Assembly: GCA_030789695.1 (NCBI GenBank)
Contig: CM061142.1
Location: forward strand, 45,431,375 to 45,495,374
Length of the DNA stretch: 64,000 bases
Direction: 5' to 3'
Source: Scilla litardierei
Taxonomy: Eukaryota; Streptophyta; Magnoliopsida; Asparagales; Asparagaceae
Shown: positions 1 through 11,754 of the stretch, piece by piece
Layout: every line of letters starts with the position of its first letter
Position numbering within the stretch: the stretch's first letter is position 1
The notes under the pieces: generated by a model
Databases searched by the model: none
What the model saw: the letters and a program-made list of their open reading frames with translations, nothing else
What the model was told of the DNA's origin: nothing
Translations under genes and position numbers: made by a program

Positions 1-1
1 T

Positions 2-2430
2 CTGTCGAAGTGCGCCACATTTCAGATGACGGGGGTCTCCATCGATGCCATCAGACTGCGCCTCTTCCCCTTCACATTAAAGGATAAAGCACTTTATTGG
101 TTGAGGACGCAAGCTGAGGGAGTCTTTACCACATGGGACGAGTTGGCGAGTGCGTTCATTGACAAGTTCTATCCGCCCTCCAAGACGGTAAAGATTCGGA
201 GTTCTCTTATGTCCTTCAAGCAAGGACCTCAAGAGACACTTTATGAGGCTTGGGAGCGCTTCAAAGATCTGCAGCATCAATGCCCTCACCATAGCATTGA
301 AGATTGGGAGCTAGTTCATAGCTTCTACAATGGCCTCCAACCGGGGACCAAGCAAATTATTGATGCCGCAGCAAATGGTGCCATCCTATCGAAGACTCCC
401 GACGAAGCTACGGCCCTAATTGAGGAGATGGCCTCAAACAATCAACAATGGGGCGATGAGCGAGGACACTCTACGTCCTCCTTGAAGCCATCTAGCATCT
501 ATGAGGCGAAGGCCGTAGCGAAGCTGACAAGCAAGTTTGATTCTCTCCACAAGGTAGTGGAGAGACTGGAGAAGTTTATCACGGAGCCCCAAGGAACCCC
601 TTCCACATCCGCACCAACGAATCAAATGTGTGATTGGCAAGACCAATCTCAAGCTATGTATTTGGGATGAGAGAAAGGAGAGGGATCCTTGGAGCAAGTT
701 CAATATGTCGCGGGGAACCAAGGATATTGGGCCAATCCGGCCACTAGAAACCATCCCGGTTTCTCCTATGCCAACAATGAAGGAGCGTTGAACCCACCGC
801 AACAACTACCTCAACAAGCTCGACCACCACCACCACCACAACAACAACACTATCCACCGAGGGGGCCTCCACAACAAAATTTTCCACCGAAGCAACAAGT
901 TCCACCCTATAGGCCGCCCGGATACAATCAAGGGTGGAGAAATCAAAACCCTCCACAAGCTCAACAACGATCTGACTTCGAAGCTAGAGTGGAGGAGTTT
1001 ATGGTCGAGCAAAAGAAGGTCAATGCTTCCTTGAAGGCGGGCCAAGACTCCCTTACAACCGTTGTAGCTCAAATCTCGGAGCAATTGGCGTTGCTCAATC
1101 GAAATACTCAACAATTGCCGGCTCAACCCGAGCAAAACCCACGGGGCAACACCGGCCACATCAATGCCGTGGTTGCCGTTACAACTAGAGGCGGGAAGGA
1201 TACCACCCCCGCCATGATTCCTACCGAGGAGCCCGTGGAGGAGAATGTAGAGCCAATTGAGCCGGTAGTTGAAGTTGAGAGGGAGAAAGAGCCGCAAGAA
1301 AAGGAGAAATCTAGGGCGGAGCAATTGATTGAAGAGATGCGCTTTATGCCACCGGTCACATTCCCCCAGAGGCTTGCTAGAGCAAAAATGGAGAAAAGGC
1401 TAGCAAAGTTTCTCGAGTATCTGAGAGGGGTTAGCCTCAACATTCCTTTCCTCGACGCCATCGTGGAAATCCCGACATACGCTAAATTTTTAAAGGATTT
1501 GATTTCGGGAAGAAAGAGGAAGGAGAAAATTATGCTCGCCGAGGAGGGCTCTTGGTTCACCAAGAGAGAGAAGGAGCCGGCCAAATTCAAAGACCCGTGG
1601 AGTTTTCGAATTCCTTGCACCTTGGGCGGCGTCCCTCTACAAAAGGCGTTGGTGGATTTAGGGGCTAGTGTTAGCCTCATGCCTCTCTCTATGTTCCTAA
1701 GGCTAAATACCGGCACGAAATTGAAGCCCACCGACATGCGGATACAACTAGCCGATGGACGGATCACAAGGCCGGTAGGGATTGCGGAGGACATCCCGCT
1801 ACAAGTCCCGGGGGGCATATGCATGCCATGCGACTTCGTGATTATGGATGTTAAGGAGGAGGGAGATACATCGTTATACTTGGACGACCGTTCCTCGCCA
1901 CCGCCGGTGTCATTGTCGACGTACGAGAAGGTACCCTAACATTGAACGTCGGCAACATCGAGGTGGAGCTTCATATTCCTAAGGCAATGAAACACATGCC
2001 TTACCACGAGGAGCTGGACTATATGGACCTCCTTGACGAGGTAATTGAGGAGGCGATCCCCCATTCGATCGGCGCTCTATTTAATGAAGATTTTGAGGAA
2101 GGCCCAGCTTTGGACCAAGAGGAGAAGATAAATCATTCCCCCGACTTCTCCGCTGAAATTGATGAAGGCGACGCTGATGTCGCAAGGATTCGAGAGCTCT
2201 GCAAGCTCTCGAAATTGAAGTCTCTGAAGAAAGCTCCGCCGGTACGAAAATCGGTGTCACCGGTGAAACCGAAGACCGGAGCAAGCGCTAGCTTGGGGGA
2301 GCCCCCCACCAACACTATTCGAGACGAGAGACCACCGAGGGAGAACACGCCGCCGCAACTTCTGAATCCAAGCGTTCTCCCCGGAAAGTTTGACGGGTGC
2401 ATCTCATATGCACCAAACATCCCGCGTTAA
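2..2430 (+). pseudogene. Athila-like gag-protease, broken
   Basis: The frame is open from the window edge, so the N terminus is missing. It begins in a Ty3/gypsy capsid domain (Retrotrans_gag type; RLRLFPFTLKDKALYWL near the start). A Gln/Pro-rich linker follows at about 780-960. A retropepsin-like domain follows, with the active-site variant DLGAS at about 1657-1671, a form usual in Athila-type elements, then the flap-side LADGRITRP and, in another frame, ILGRPFLATAG. Two breaks are visible: an in-frame TGA at 668-670 and a one-base loss near 1868-1870 that moves reading from frame 2 to frame 1 up to the TAA at 2428-2430. The last 80 or so residues are charged and match no RT motif. No RT, RNase H or integrase follows. 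Confidence 0.85.
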
Positions 2431-2757
2431 TTGAAAATCAAAGGGGGTCGAGCTCACGACCTTAAACGAGCGCTTGTCAGGAGGCAACCCGATGATTATA
2501 GCTTTATTTTTACTTTTCTTTTATTTTTGTTTTAGAAATTTTTAGTGTTTTGAGTCGTTCACCCAAAAATTTTGTGATAACGGGTCCTATTTTTCTTGAC
2601 AGGAGAGGAGAACGAGTTACCCATCATTAGGAGGATGCACAAGGCGACGAGGAGCGCCCCAGGAAGGCGCTCGATGCTTAGGAGGAAGATGAAATCGACT
2701 GGAGGAAGAAAAACAGAGTTTAGAGCCCAAACGAAGACAAACAGCAGAAAACAGGAT
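2431..2757 (+). other. Post-pol noncoding spacer of the Athila-like element
   Basis: No coding. It contains a GAGCGCTTGTCAGGAGGCAA stretch of the kind found just after pol in Athila elements, then T-rich sequence. It shows that the element's normal 3' architecture is retained although RT and integrase are absent. Confidence 0.5.
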
Positions 2758-3087
2758 TCACTCGGCCGAGCATACTAGTCACTCGGCCGAGCACACAAGT
2801 TCGTCCGGCCGAGCCGCTCACGAACGAGGAAAGTCTGCTGTACCCAACTCTCTGTTTCTTTTCTTGATTTCAGTATAACTGCTACTCGGCCGAGAATATA
2901 TATTCACTCGGCCGAGTAAAACTGATACACTCCTAGGGCGAGTCTTGCCGAGTAGCTTGAGCCACTCGGCCGAATGGACTTACTCCACTCGGTCGAGGGT
3001 GGCAAGGCCACTCGGCCGAAGCATAAGCGGGGAAGAATTTTTCGTTGAGTTCACTTGGCCGAGCGACTTTGTCACTCGGCCGAGTCG
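2758..3087 (+). repeat. CTCGGCCGAG palindrome cluster, internal copy
   Basis: About ten exact or one-mismatch copies of the 10-bp palindrome CTCGGCCGAG, usually preceded by CA, at irregular spacing (for example 2760, 2785, 2884, 2909, 2964, 3012, 3075). The same motif is clustered in this element's LTR at 14017-14401, but the intervening sequence differs, so the motif rather than the whole segment is shared. Confidence 0.85.
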
Positions 3088-3253
3088 TAAATTTTTCTAT
3101 AAAAGGGGGCGGGGGCGCGTTTTTCGAAACGAACCAAATCGCAAACCCCCGACCCCTCGACTCCCCCAGCGCCCGAACCCCGTCCAACTCGCTCGATCAC
3201 CCGTCCGCCGCCGCCGCTCGGCCACCCTTCGCCGGTCGAGCCCGCCGCACCTC

Positions 3254-3258
3254 CGCCC
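3254..3258. repeat. Left target-site duplication CGCCC of the copia element
   Basis: CGCCC directly precedes the left LTR and is repeated at 9246-9250 directly after the right LTR. It defines the exact borders of the insertion. Confidence 0.9.
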
Positions 3259-3458
3259 AGTTGGATCCTGTGGATGGCAAACAACACTAGAAGGGGGGGT
3301 TGAATAGTGTTGTATAAAGATAAAACTTTTTCGTTCTTTAATCAATCAACACAAAACAAAACCTTCTAATGTTGCCTAAGAAACCAAGTAGAGTGATCTA
3401 CGCTTGGTTTTTAATCAACTTAATTAATCTTCAAAACAAGTCAGAGATAAAACTCTTC

Positions 3459-3497
3459 TGGTAGTCGACTCCCTAAGAACAGTAGTCGACTCCCAGA
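3459..3497. repeat. TAGTCGACT motif pair at the end of the copia 3' LTR
   Basis: Two copies of GTAGTCGACTCCC, 22 bp apart, repeat the motif clustered upstream of the TATA box at 4558-4728. The identical pair lies in the other LTR at about 7503-7541. Confidence 0.8.
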
Positions 3498-4446
3498 GGG
3501 ATATTATGCACAGCTCAGTTAAGCGAATACTTAATGAAGATATAAACGATTACACAGAAGTACAATAGAGAAGTAGATACAGAAATTGATCTTGCAATAT
3601 ATTATGAATGAGTTACAAATGTAATATTCAATGAATCAAGATAAACAAAGTAGAGATAAACAATCACAGAGAGAATCAAGCGCAAACACAAGGATTTTTA
3701 TCCTGGTTCCCCACAACCCTGGGTACGTCCAGTCCCCGACCAATCCGGTACGAGATTTCCACTATTGCCTTAGCAATACAAACACCTAGCCTCAACCAGG
3801 ATTTCCGACCACCTAAACTTGTCTAGGATTTTACCCTTGCCTCACAACCCGAGGACTTTACCTTGCCTCACAATCCGAGGACTTTACCTTGCCTCACAAT
3901 CCGAGGACTTTTCACAAACACATTGCCTACAACAAGGATTTACAACTACCCTTATCACCAAGGGACTACAAGTAAAATCAAATCCAATACACCACAATGA
4001 ATTAGTGGAGATTGGTTTTTACACCCAATAATTCTATAGCCAAGATTAAATATGCAATTGTGCTTAACGTGGCTAAAAGAATTCTAAATCGTCCGTAGAT
4101 CACACAAAGAATATGAGTTTATTCACTGTGATCTAGAATCTAGATGTGTTCTTAGATCACACAAAGAATATGAAATTATTCGATGTGATCTAGAATCTAG
4201 ATGTTTCAAAAATCCTTTGAGAATATAAAAATCAAAGAGAAGGATTTTGAAAACCAATTTGCAATAGCCAAATAATAATAATGATCTTAAAAAAATTGTA
4301 AAAGAATATAAGCAATAAGATCAGAAATTGAAAACCCGATTTGGCTATGAAGAACTTTGAGAGTAATGAGAACAATGAGATCTTTTGAGAGAATAAGAAT
4401 TTTGCTCAAGAGTAAATTGGTGAGGAAAATGTTCTCATGGGGTCTC

Positions 4447-4454
4447 TATTTATA
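4447..4454 (-). promoter_or_regulatory. TATA box of the copia LTR
   Basis: TATAAATA on the minus strand in a GC-richer setting, about 750 bp from the LTR start. The other LTR has the same box at 8491-8498. Confidence 0.55.
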
Positions 4455-4557
4455 GAGCCAAAGGAGAATTCAAAATAATTCAAATCAAGTTTGACTTCAG
4501 CCCAAAAATCAAGCAAAGAATAAATGAGAGAGTGAATCAAGGAATTCTGGTCGCACA

Positions 4558-4728
4558 GCTGGTAGTCGACTCCCTGACTTTGGTAGTCGACTCCCAGAGT
4601 GTCTCAGAGAAAATCTGCTACTACTGGTAGTCGACTCCCTAACTTAGCTAGTCGACTACCAGACTATCTTTTCTGGTAGAAGACAGAAATCAGTGTAGTG
4701 AACTACAGGGTGTTTGTAGTTGACTACA
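4558..4728. repeat. TAGTCGACTA palindrome cluster upstream of the copia promoter
   Basis: Five copies of (G)GTAGTCGACT(CCC), one of them in the inverted form TAGTCGACTACCAG, plus degenerate TAGTTGACTACA. On the minus strand the cluster lies 100-280 bp upstream of the TATA box. It is repeated at about 8602-8772 in the other LTR. Confidence 0.82.
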
Positions 4729-5201
4729 AATTGAAACTTAGCTTCTATGAAAAGAATGCTCTCAAATAAGTTTAAAATGAGTTTTAAAAACATTTTAGAA
4801 AATCATTTTGTGTGTGTGCAAATTCTTCTTGGCTTTGACATAATCCTAAGAAAATGAAAACCAACTCACACACTAGACTCTATGAAGAACTTGAAGTCAT
4901 GGTTGAGCTTGTGTTAGTTGCATATGCTTCCGCTTGAATTTGAGCTCCTCTTTAGCTTTAGCTTGAGCACATTCTTTGAGCTTCATCTTTGAACACTTCT
5001 TGTTCTTGAGCTTTGAAGTTGCGAGCTAAATTCATCTTCATCTTCTATGTGTGTGGTTGAAGTTCTTCTCGGAGTATGTTTCGAGCTTCAATTAGCTTAT
5101 TGCACAACCTACACACTTAAGTAGTATGATTAGTAATTTAATAACATTTGGTGTGATCATCAACAAAACAAACCACTTGGGGTGGGACTAGATTCCCATC
5201 A

Positions 5202-5215
5202 CTCTTCCCCTTTTT
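5202..5215 (-). promoter_or_regulatory. Polypurine tract of the copia element
   Basis: On the minus strand AAAAAGGGGAAGAG directly abuts the TG start of the LTR at 5201, which is the expected place for plus-strand DNA priming. Confidence 0.8.
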
Positions 5216-5586
5216 GATGATGACACCCAAATGAAAATCATATGAATAATATGAAATAAAAACAATGAGTAAGTGTACTTACTCCCCCTGTTTAGATGCG
5301 GTTTATTATTCATTCATGTTTTTGCTTGCTTCACTTTTTCTCCCCCTTGTCATCACAAAAACATAATCGTATACATACCAAGTGAAGAAAAAAATTTCAT
5401 AGGCTCCCCCTTAAAATTTGCATCATTGTAGTTGGGTCTCCCCCTTAATGTATGCATGGATTTAGAGATTCATTGGGAGCTCTTCTACTAATCCCGTATA
5501 GTTTTGGTACCTGAAAATCAAACAAATAATTTTGGTACCATTTCTTTGTGGGTCCGTGAGATTAGTCATACGTAATAATGTAATCA

Positions 5587-7278
5587 TCAACCAAGAGGAA
5601 ACCAAACCCAGTTGGGTTGAGATTTCCCATAAGTAAATTTATAATCGCTACAAAAATGAACATTGTTCATAAAACTAGAAATGTACTTGTCTTTCATTTG
5701 GACGGTTCCAATTTTGGGAATCCAAACTTTGACATATCCATTTTCAGTTTTAGGAACTCTAGCTTGATGATGAGAATTTCTAGCATTTTGATTGGTCATG
5801 TTATAACCTAAGCCATGTTTGCTAGATTGGGGTCTTTGTGATCTAATCAAGCTATCTAATTTTTCTTTACCTTTATTGAACCTAGCAACATTATTAACCA
5901 AGTCCTCATGCTTTGCCTTAATGGCGGTCATGTCCTTTTCTAAGTCTCTAAACCTATTTCCTAGGTCTTTTAGTTCTACATTGAGCAACCTATTCTTTTC
6001 AATTAAATCCTTATTGTTGCTAATCAATTTTAGGTTCTCTTCTCTAATCTTTTCTAGCTCTTGATTAGTAGGATTAGAACCACAAGATTTATGCATCTTT
6101 TTGAGAGTTAGAAGCTCTTTGAGTTGGACCTCATATAATGCATAAATTTTATGAAATTCCTCCTCATAATCAATTTCATCATCATCGCTACTATCGCTAT
6201 CACTAGAGGAATGGTAGGAATTTACCTTGGGGTCTTCCCGTGCCATGAAGCACATGTAGTTCCGCTCGTTCCTTTTGCTTGCTTTTCCTTCATTTTCGGA
6301 TGATAATGAGCTATCGGAATCCTCTTCATCATCACTTCTATCCCAAGCCCCAAAAGCTTTTCTATTTGGCCTTTTGCCTTTATATGAGTTCGTTCTCTTG
6401 TCTCTATTTTTCTTTAGAGGGCATTCATTCTTCATGTGGCCTGGCCTATTACATTCATAACAAATAACATCATTAGTGGAATTGAACTTACGGTTGTAGG
6501 ACTTACGTGCTTTTAGGATTTTCTTGTATCCTTTGGAGATGAGTGCCATTTGTTTCTCCATCTCATCTTTGACTTCATTCTCGGACTCCTCCGTATCCGA
6601 TGTTGCTTTGAATGCAAGGTTCTTCTTCTTTTCACCGTGTTCCTTGGTCTTTCGCTCTTGCAGTTGGAGTTCATACGCCATTAGGTTGCCGATGAGCTCC
6701 TCCAAGGTTAGCTTTGAAGTGTCGTTGCCTTCTTCAATGGCCGAAGCTTTGGATTGCCATTCGGGAGTGAGGGATCTAAGGATCTTGCATACATGATCCT
6801 CTTGTGTGTACTTCTTTCCCAATCCCGCAAGTGTGTTGACGATCTCCGTAAACCTCGTGTACATCTCCGTTATGTTCTCGTCTTTCTCCATCATAAATTT
6901 TTCATACCTGCCAGCATAAAGAGAAGATTTTGACGATTTAACTTTTTGATTACCTTCATGTGTTACCTCAAGGAGTTTCCATATTTGGTGCGCGGAGGTA
7001 GCCATGGAGATGCGGTTGTACTCCGTTGTGTCAAGGCCACAATATAGGGTGGACACCGCCTTGGCATTTAGAGATACTTTGTCTTTCTCCATCTTGGTCC
7101 ATTTTTCTTCCTCAAGGGTGGGTTCTTCATAAGGATTCTTCACTATCTTCCATAGATCATAGGAGATAGAGAGAAGGTACATTCGCATCCGATTCTTCCA
7201 AGATCCATAATTTGATCCGTTGAGAAGTGGTGGTCTGGTGGAAGATTGTCCTTCGGGGAAATGATTGGTTGACGCCAT
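5587..7278 (-). CDS. Ty1/copia Gag polyprotein, 563 aa, intact
   Basis: This is the only ORF of the element and encodes the capsid/nucleocapsid protein that packages element RNA. The N terminus (NGSNYGSWKNRMRMYL, residues about 20-36) and the region to about 210 fit copia gag (DUF4219/UBN2 type, with YEKFMMEKDENITEMYTRF). A single CCHC knuckle, CYECNRPGHMKNEC, is at residues 273-286. An acidic Ser/Asp segment follows, then a coiled-coil-like Leu/Lys/Glu region at about 390-490. The ATG at 7276-7278 lies just inside the primer-binding site, which supports this start. The frame ends before any protease. An open frame in a repeat this young suggests it could still make protein. Confidence 0.9.
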   Translation of the reverse strand: MASTNHFPEGQSSTRPPLLNGSNYGSWKNRMRMYLLSISYDLWKIVKNPYEEPTLEEEKWTKMEKDKVSLNAKAVSTLYCGLDTTEYNRISMATSAHQIWKLLEVTHEGNQKVKSSKSSLYAGRYEKFMMEKDENITEMYTRFTEIVNTLAGLGKKYTQEDHVCKILRSLTPEWQSKASAIEEGNDTSKLTLEELIGNLMAYELQLQERKTKEHGEKKKNLAFKATSDTEESENEVKDEMEKQMALISKGYKKILKARKSYNRKFNSTNDVICYECNRPGHMKNECPLKKNRDKRTNSYKGKRPNRKAFGAWDRSDDEEDSDSSLSSENEGKASKRNERNYMCFMAREDPKVNSYHSSSDSDSSDDDEIDYEEEFHKIYALYEVQLKELLTLKKMHKSCGSNPTNQELEKIREENLKLISNNKDLIEKNRLLNVELKDLGNRFRDLEKDMTAIKAKHEDLVNNVARFNKGKEKLDSLIRSQRPQSSKHGLGYNMTNQNARNSHHQARVPKTENGYVKVWIPKIGTVQMKDKYISSFMNNVHFCSDYKFTYGKSQPNWVWFPLG

Positions 7279-7284
7279 CTATAA

Positions 7285-7300
7285 CCTCGCTCTGATACCA
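7285..7300 (-). promoter_or_regulatory. Primer-binding site of the copia element
   Basis: TGGTATCAGAGCGAGG on the minus strand, two bases inside the LTR end. TGGTATCAGAGC is the usual plant complement of the initiator methionine tRNA 3' end. Confidence 0.88.
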
Positions 7301-7302
7301 AG

Positions 7303-9245
7303 TGTTGGATCCTGTAGATGGCAAACAACACTAGAAGGGGGGGTTGAATAGTGTTGTATAAAGATAAAACTTTTTTGTTCTTTAATCAATCAACACAGAA
7401 CAAAACCTTCTAATGTTGCCTAAGAAACCAAGTAGAGTGATCTACGCTTGGTTTTTAATCAACTTAATTAATCTTCAAAACAAGTCAGAGATAAAACTCT
7501 TCTGGTAGTCGACTCCCTAAGAACAGTAGTCGACTCCCAGAGGGATATTATGCACAGCTCAGTTAAGCGAATACTTAATGAAGATATAAATGATTACACA
7601 GAAGTACAATAGAGAAGTAGATACAGAAATTGATCTTGCAATATATTATGAATGAGTTACAAATGTAATATTCAATGAATCAAGATAAACAAAATAGAGA
7701 TAAACAATCACAGAGAGAATCAAGCGCAAACACAAGGATTTTTATCCTGGTTCCCCACAACCCTGGGTACGTCCAGTCCCCAACCAATCCGGTACGAGAT
7801 TTCCACTATTGCCTTAGCAATACAAACACCTAGCCTCAACCAGGATTTCCGACCACCTAAACTTGTCTAGGATTTTACCCTTGCCTCACAACCCGAGGAC
7901 TTTACCTTGCCTCACAATCCGAGGACTTTACCTTGCCTCACAATCCGATGACTTTTCACAAACACCTTGCCTACAACAAGGATTTACAACTAGCCTTATC
8001 ACCAAGGGACTACAAGTAAAATCAAATCCAATACACCACAATGAATTAGTGGAGATTGGTTTTTACACCCAATAATTCTATATCCAAGATTAAATATGCA
8101 ATTGTGCTTAACGTGGCTAAAAGAATTCTAAATCGTCCGTAGATCACACAAAGAATATGAGTTTATTCACTGTGATCTAGAATCTAGATGTGTTCTTAGA
8201 TCACACAAAGAATATGAAATTATTCGATGTGATCTAGAATCTAGATGTTTCAAAAATCCTTTGAGAATATAAAAATCAAAGAGAAGGATTTTGAAAACCA
8301 ATTTGCAATAGCCAAATAATAATAATGATCTTAAAAAAATTGTAAAAGAATATAAGCAATAAGATCAGAAATTGAAAACCCGATTTGGCTATGAAGAACT
8401 TTGAGAGTAATGAGAACAATGAGATCTTTTGAGAGAATAAGAATTTTGCTCAAGAGTAAATTGGTGAGGAAAATGTTCTCATGGGGTCTCTATTTATAGA
8501 GCCAAAGGAGAATTCAAAATAATTCAAATCAAGTTTGACTTCAGCCCAAAAATCAAGCAAAGAATAAATGAGAGAGTGAATCAAGGAATTCTGGTCGCAC
8601 AGCTGGTAGTCGACTCCCTGACTTTGGTAGTCGACTCCCAGAGTGTCTCAGAGAAAATCTGCTACTACTGGTAGTCGACTCCCTAACTTAGCTAGTCGAC
8701 TACCAGACTATCTTTTCTGGTAGAAGACAGAAATCAGTGTAGTGAACTACAGGGTGTTTGTAGTTGACTACAAATTGAAACTTAGCTTCTATGAAAAGAA
8801 TGCTCTCAAATAAGTTTAAAATGAGTTTTAAAAACATTTTAGAAAATCATTTTGTGTGTGTGCAAATTCTTCTTGGCTTTGACATAATCCTAAGAAAATG
8901 AAAACCAACTCACACACTAGACTCTATGATGAACTTGAAGCCATGGTTGAGTTTGTGCTAGTTGCATATGCTTCCGCTTGAATTTGAGCTCCTCTTTAGC
9001 TTTAGCTTGAGCACATTCTTTGAGCTTCATCTTTGAACACTTCTTGTTCTTGAGCTTTGAAGTTGCGAGCTAAATTCATCTTCATCTTCTATGTGTGTGG
9101 TTGAAGTTCTTCTCGGAGTATGTTTCGAGCTTCAATTAGCTTATTGCACAACCTACACACTTAAGTAGTATGATTAGTAATTTAATAACATTTGGTGTGA
9201 TCATCAACAAAACAAACCACTTGGGGTGGGACTAGATTCCCATCA
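7303..9245 (-). repeat. 5' LTR of the gag-only copia element
   Basis: 1943 bp, TG...CA ends intact, nearly identical to 3259-5201. It carries the same TAGTCGACT clusters (about 7503-7541 and 8602-8772) and TATA box (8491-8498). The CGCCC duplication follows at 9246-9250. Confidence 0.92.
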
Positions 9246-9629
9246 CGCCCGAGTCGCCGCCGGCGGCCACGCCTTCGGCCGAGCTCCGGTAACCCGTTTT
9301 TTCGCCTATTTCGCCTCTTTTGTGTATTTTTTGACGATCCATGCGTTAAAAGAACCCCAAACCCAAATTAATTTCAATTTCTATCTATTATACCCCTAAT
9401 GCCCCATACAATTTGAATATTACTCGCTGATATCTCCGTTTCATGCGCAGGTTATATTTGGGAGCTTAGGGGAGCCCAGGGGAGCTTCCAGGGACTGTTT
9501 TGGGCTACGTGGAGGCGTCGTCTTCGCATGCTTCCATAGCTTAGCTCTCGCGGCGTGTCGTGGTATATTCTTTCCTTTATTTTACGCACGTCGCATTTTT
9601 ATTGGTTTTGGTGAGCGCTCGGGGCCCAT
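9246..9629 (+). other. Athila-like spacer resumed after the copia insertion
   Basis: The first five bases are the right target duplication. The spacer then continues with one CTTCGGCCGAGC motif, T-rich sequence and a GC-rich stretch ahead of the third ORF. No coding was found. Confidence 0.5.
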
Positions 9630-11754
9630 ATGCCGCCCCGGACACGGCCGCGGTCGAGGAGAGCTTCCGCCAAGCAGAAGCGGTCGGATGATGCCGGCCC
9701 CTCCCACAAGGTGGAGGACTCTCCTCCGCCTTCTCCACCGCACCCCATTCACCCAGCACAGCCTGCATGCCCCCACACACCCCGCACAGCCTGCAGAGCC
9801 CACACAGCCCATACACCCCGCACAGCCACTCCCTGCCGCTCCACAGCCACCACCTCCGGCTCCACTTATCGGGCCGCTGGGGATTACGTTCCGGAACGAC
9901 GCACACCGCGTCGCTTTCGAGCGTATTTCCCAGCGCTCGATCGTACCCTCCAGGTTCGCACACCTTGCAGACCTAGGACGCCTGGGGGTACTCGAGGGGA
10001 TGCTCACGTTGTACGACAACGTGGGCTGGCGAGATTTCTTCCAGGTGTCGGCGGACACGTTTATCCGTCCGACACTTGAGGTGCTTAGTTCGATCGCCCG
10101 GACCGACGAGGGATGCTCGTTTCGGTTCATGGACCGAGAGTGCCAGGTGACTCTCAGTATGATGAGAGCTTTCTTCTCGTGGCCCGATGTCCCCGGGGCC
10201 GACCGTGGTTACGCCCCCACCCACATTCCCCCACCTTCCTTCGACGCCGGCGCCTTCTGGGCCCGGATTACGGGTCTTCACGCTGCCTTTGACCCTAGTA
10301 GGGCCAAGGCCTCGGCCATCGTCAACCCTTACCTCCGTATAGCTCAGCGCTTTATGGCGACTACCTTTTTGGCGAGATATGAGCCAGGCACGATGTCCAC
10401 GCCGGAGCTTTATATGCTCTACGCGATGACACGCCCCAGAGCTCTATCTAGGGAGGGCGATGAGTTGGTCCCCGCCGTCGTGATTGATGTCGCGGCCTGG
10501 TTTTTAGACCGCATCATCGTATCGGTGGGCGCTCGCTCACCGATATGCTGCGGCGGTCTGATCACCCTGCTCGCCCTTATGACCGGCGAGGACTTTCCAG
10601 ATGACCTGCGACGAGCACCTGGCCCCACTTCACTGTCCATAGATGTCATGGCCCGGATGAAGATGCTTCGTACGCACGGTGAGCGACACTGGGTCTGGCT
10701 GCACGGCCCCTACAGTGCCGATTACATGATTCTTCCGAGCCCAACTCGGACCCAGATTGCACCGGCCCAGGTGGACTGGCTCCCGGCGATGGATCTTCTG
10801 ATCCCTACCGCATACGTGCTCGAGGCCGAGGAGGCCGAGCAGGCCCACGCTGCCCACGCTGCACCCGCAGACCCTGTCGCGCCTGCTGAGCCCGCTGCCC
10901 CTGTTGACCCCGTGGCCCCTCAGCCTATCCCTGATATTTCTGCTGCTCCCGACACCTCTGTCCACACTTCTGTCGGTGTCGGGAGTACCCTCGCTGAGCC
11001 CACCTCCACTACCCCCACGCCCACCACCACTGCTGGCCCTCTGTCTACCGAGCCCGTTTCCTCTGCCCTACCCGAGCGCCCGCCGACTATAGTTGAGTGC
11101 GGAGAGCCCTCTTTTGCCACCGCCGTAGAGACCGTGGTCTCCACCTCTGTCTCCACCGCTGATGTATTTTCTGAGAATGTCGTGGCGGCTGTCCACACGT
11201 CTGTGTCACCGACCTCTCTGGCCGCCTCGTTGCCACTTTTGTATTCCTCTTTCGTTGCTGCTGCCTCCACTTCTCACCAGCCGGTGCCCCGGCCTCACAC
11301 TCAGGCCAGGCCCACACTAGCGAGCGCAGCACCTTTCGTTCCCCTACCTGCTGAGCCCATCACCTACGCCACCAGAGTACGCCAGCCCCGCCCTACACAG
11401 CACAGACCGGTGCGTCCCTCTGCACCACCTCCCCCCGACACTGTACTTCAGAGCATTCGTGCTCTCGAGGGGACGGTGAGTGGCCTCAGAGGCGACCTTA
11501 GGACCCTGTCCGCCACCGTCATCGCGATGGCTGGCCACTTCGACCTGCTCCCGCACATCCAATACTGCCTTACCCAGGTCCTAGAGCGACTCCCCCGTGT
11601 ACCCACACCCACCCAGTAGGTCCCCACCCCCACTCCTCCACACACCCAGCCTGCTTCCACTTCCACACCCACACCCACACCCGCTCAGCAGCCTGTTCCA
11701 CCACCTCCTCCTCCTCCGCCTCAGGACGGAGACGGCGCAATCCCACCTTCTTAG
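9630..11754 (+). pseudogene. Athila third ORF (ATHILA ORF-1 / env-like position), broken
   Basis: An ORF of about 700 codons lies downstream of the gag region, where Athila elements carry an ORF of unsettled function often called env-like. The likely ATG is at 9630, in a basic Pro/Arg-rich N terminus. Within the proline repeats at about 9740-9790 reading must move to the frame that is open from 9688 to 11619. The central part (about 9870-10700) carries the family-like stretch GWRDFFQVSADTFIRPTLEV and, further on, MMRAFFSWPDVPG. The C-terminal half is a long Pro/Ala/Thr/Val linker followed by a short Leu-rich end. A TAG at 11617-11619 interrupts it, and the same frame continues to the TAG at 11752-11754. 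No convincing signal peptide was seen, so an envelope function is not shown here. Confidence 0.75.

Larger units (their letters stand above)
3259..5201 (-). repeat. 3' LTR of the gag-only copia element
   Basis: Read on the minus strand it starts TGATGGGAATC at 5201 and ends GGATCCAACT at 3259. The last base pair is changed from the CA end kept by the other LTR. A TATA-like CTATAAATA lies at 4447-4454. Confidence 0.92.
3259..9245 (-). mobile_element. Complete gag-only (TR-GAG-like) Ty1/copia element
   Basis: It has two 1943-bp LTRs, a Met-tRNA type primer-binding site, one gag ORF, a polypurine tract and a 5-bp duplication. The internal region is only 2.1 kb and has no protease, integrase or RT, so it matches the published description of terminal-repeat elements with only GAG and must use enzymes from a partner. 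By eye the LTRs differ at roughly 15 positions in 1943, so the insertion is recent. The intact gag frame agrees with that. It is inserted in the spacer of an Athila-like element, on the opposite strand. Confidence 0.92.

Noticed and set aside
9630..11754. Calling the Athila third ORF a functional envelope gene
   Set aside because: No signal peptide or clear transmembrane pair was seen, and the ORF is broken.
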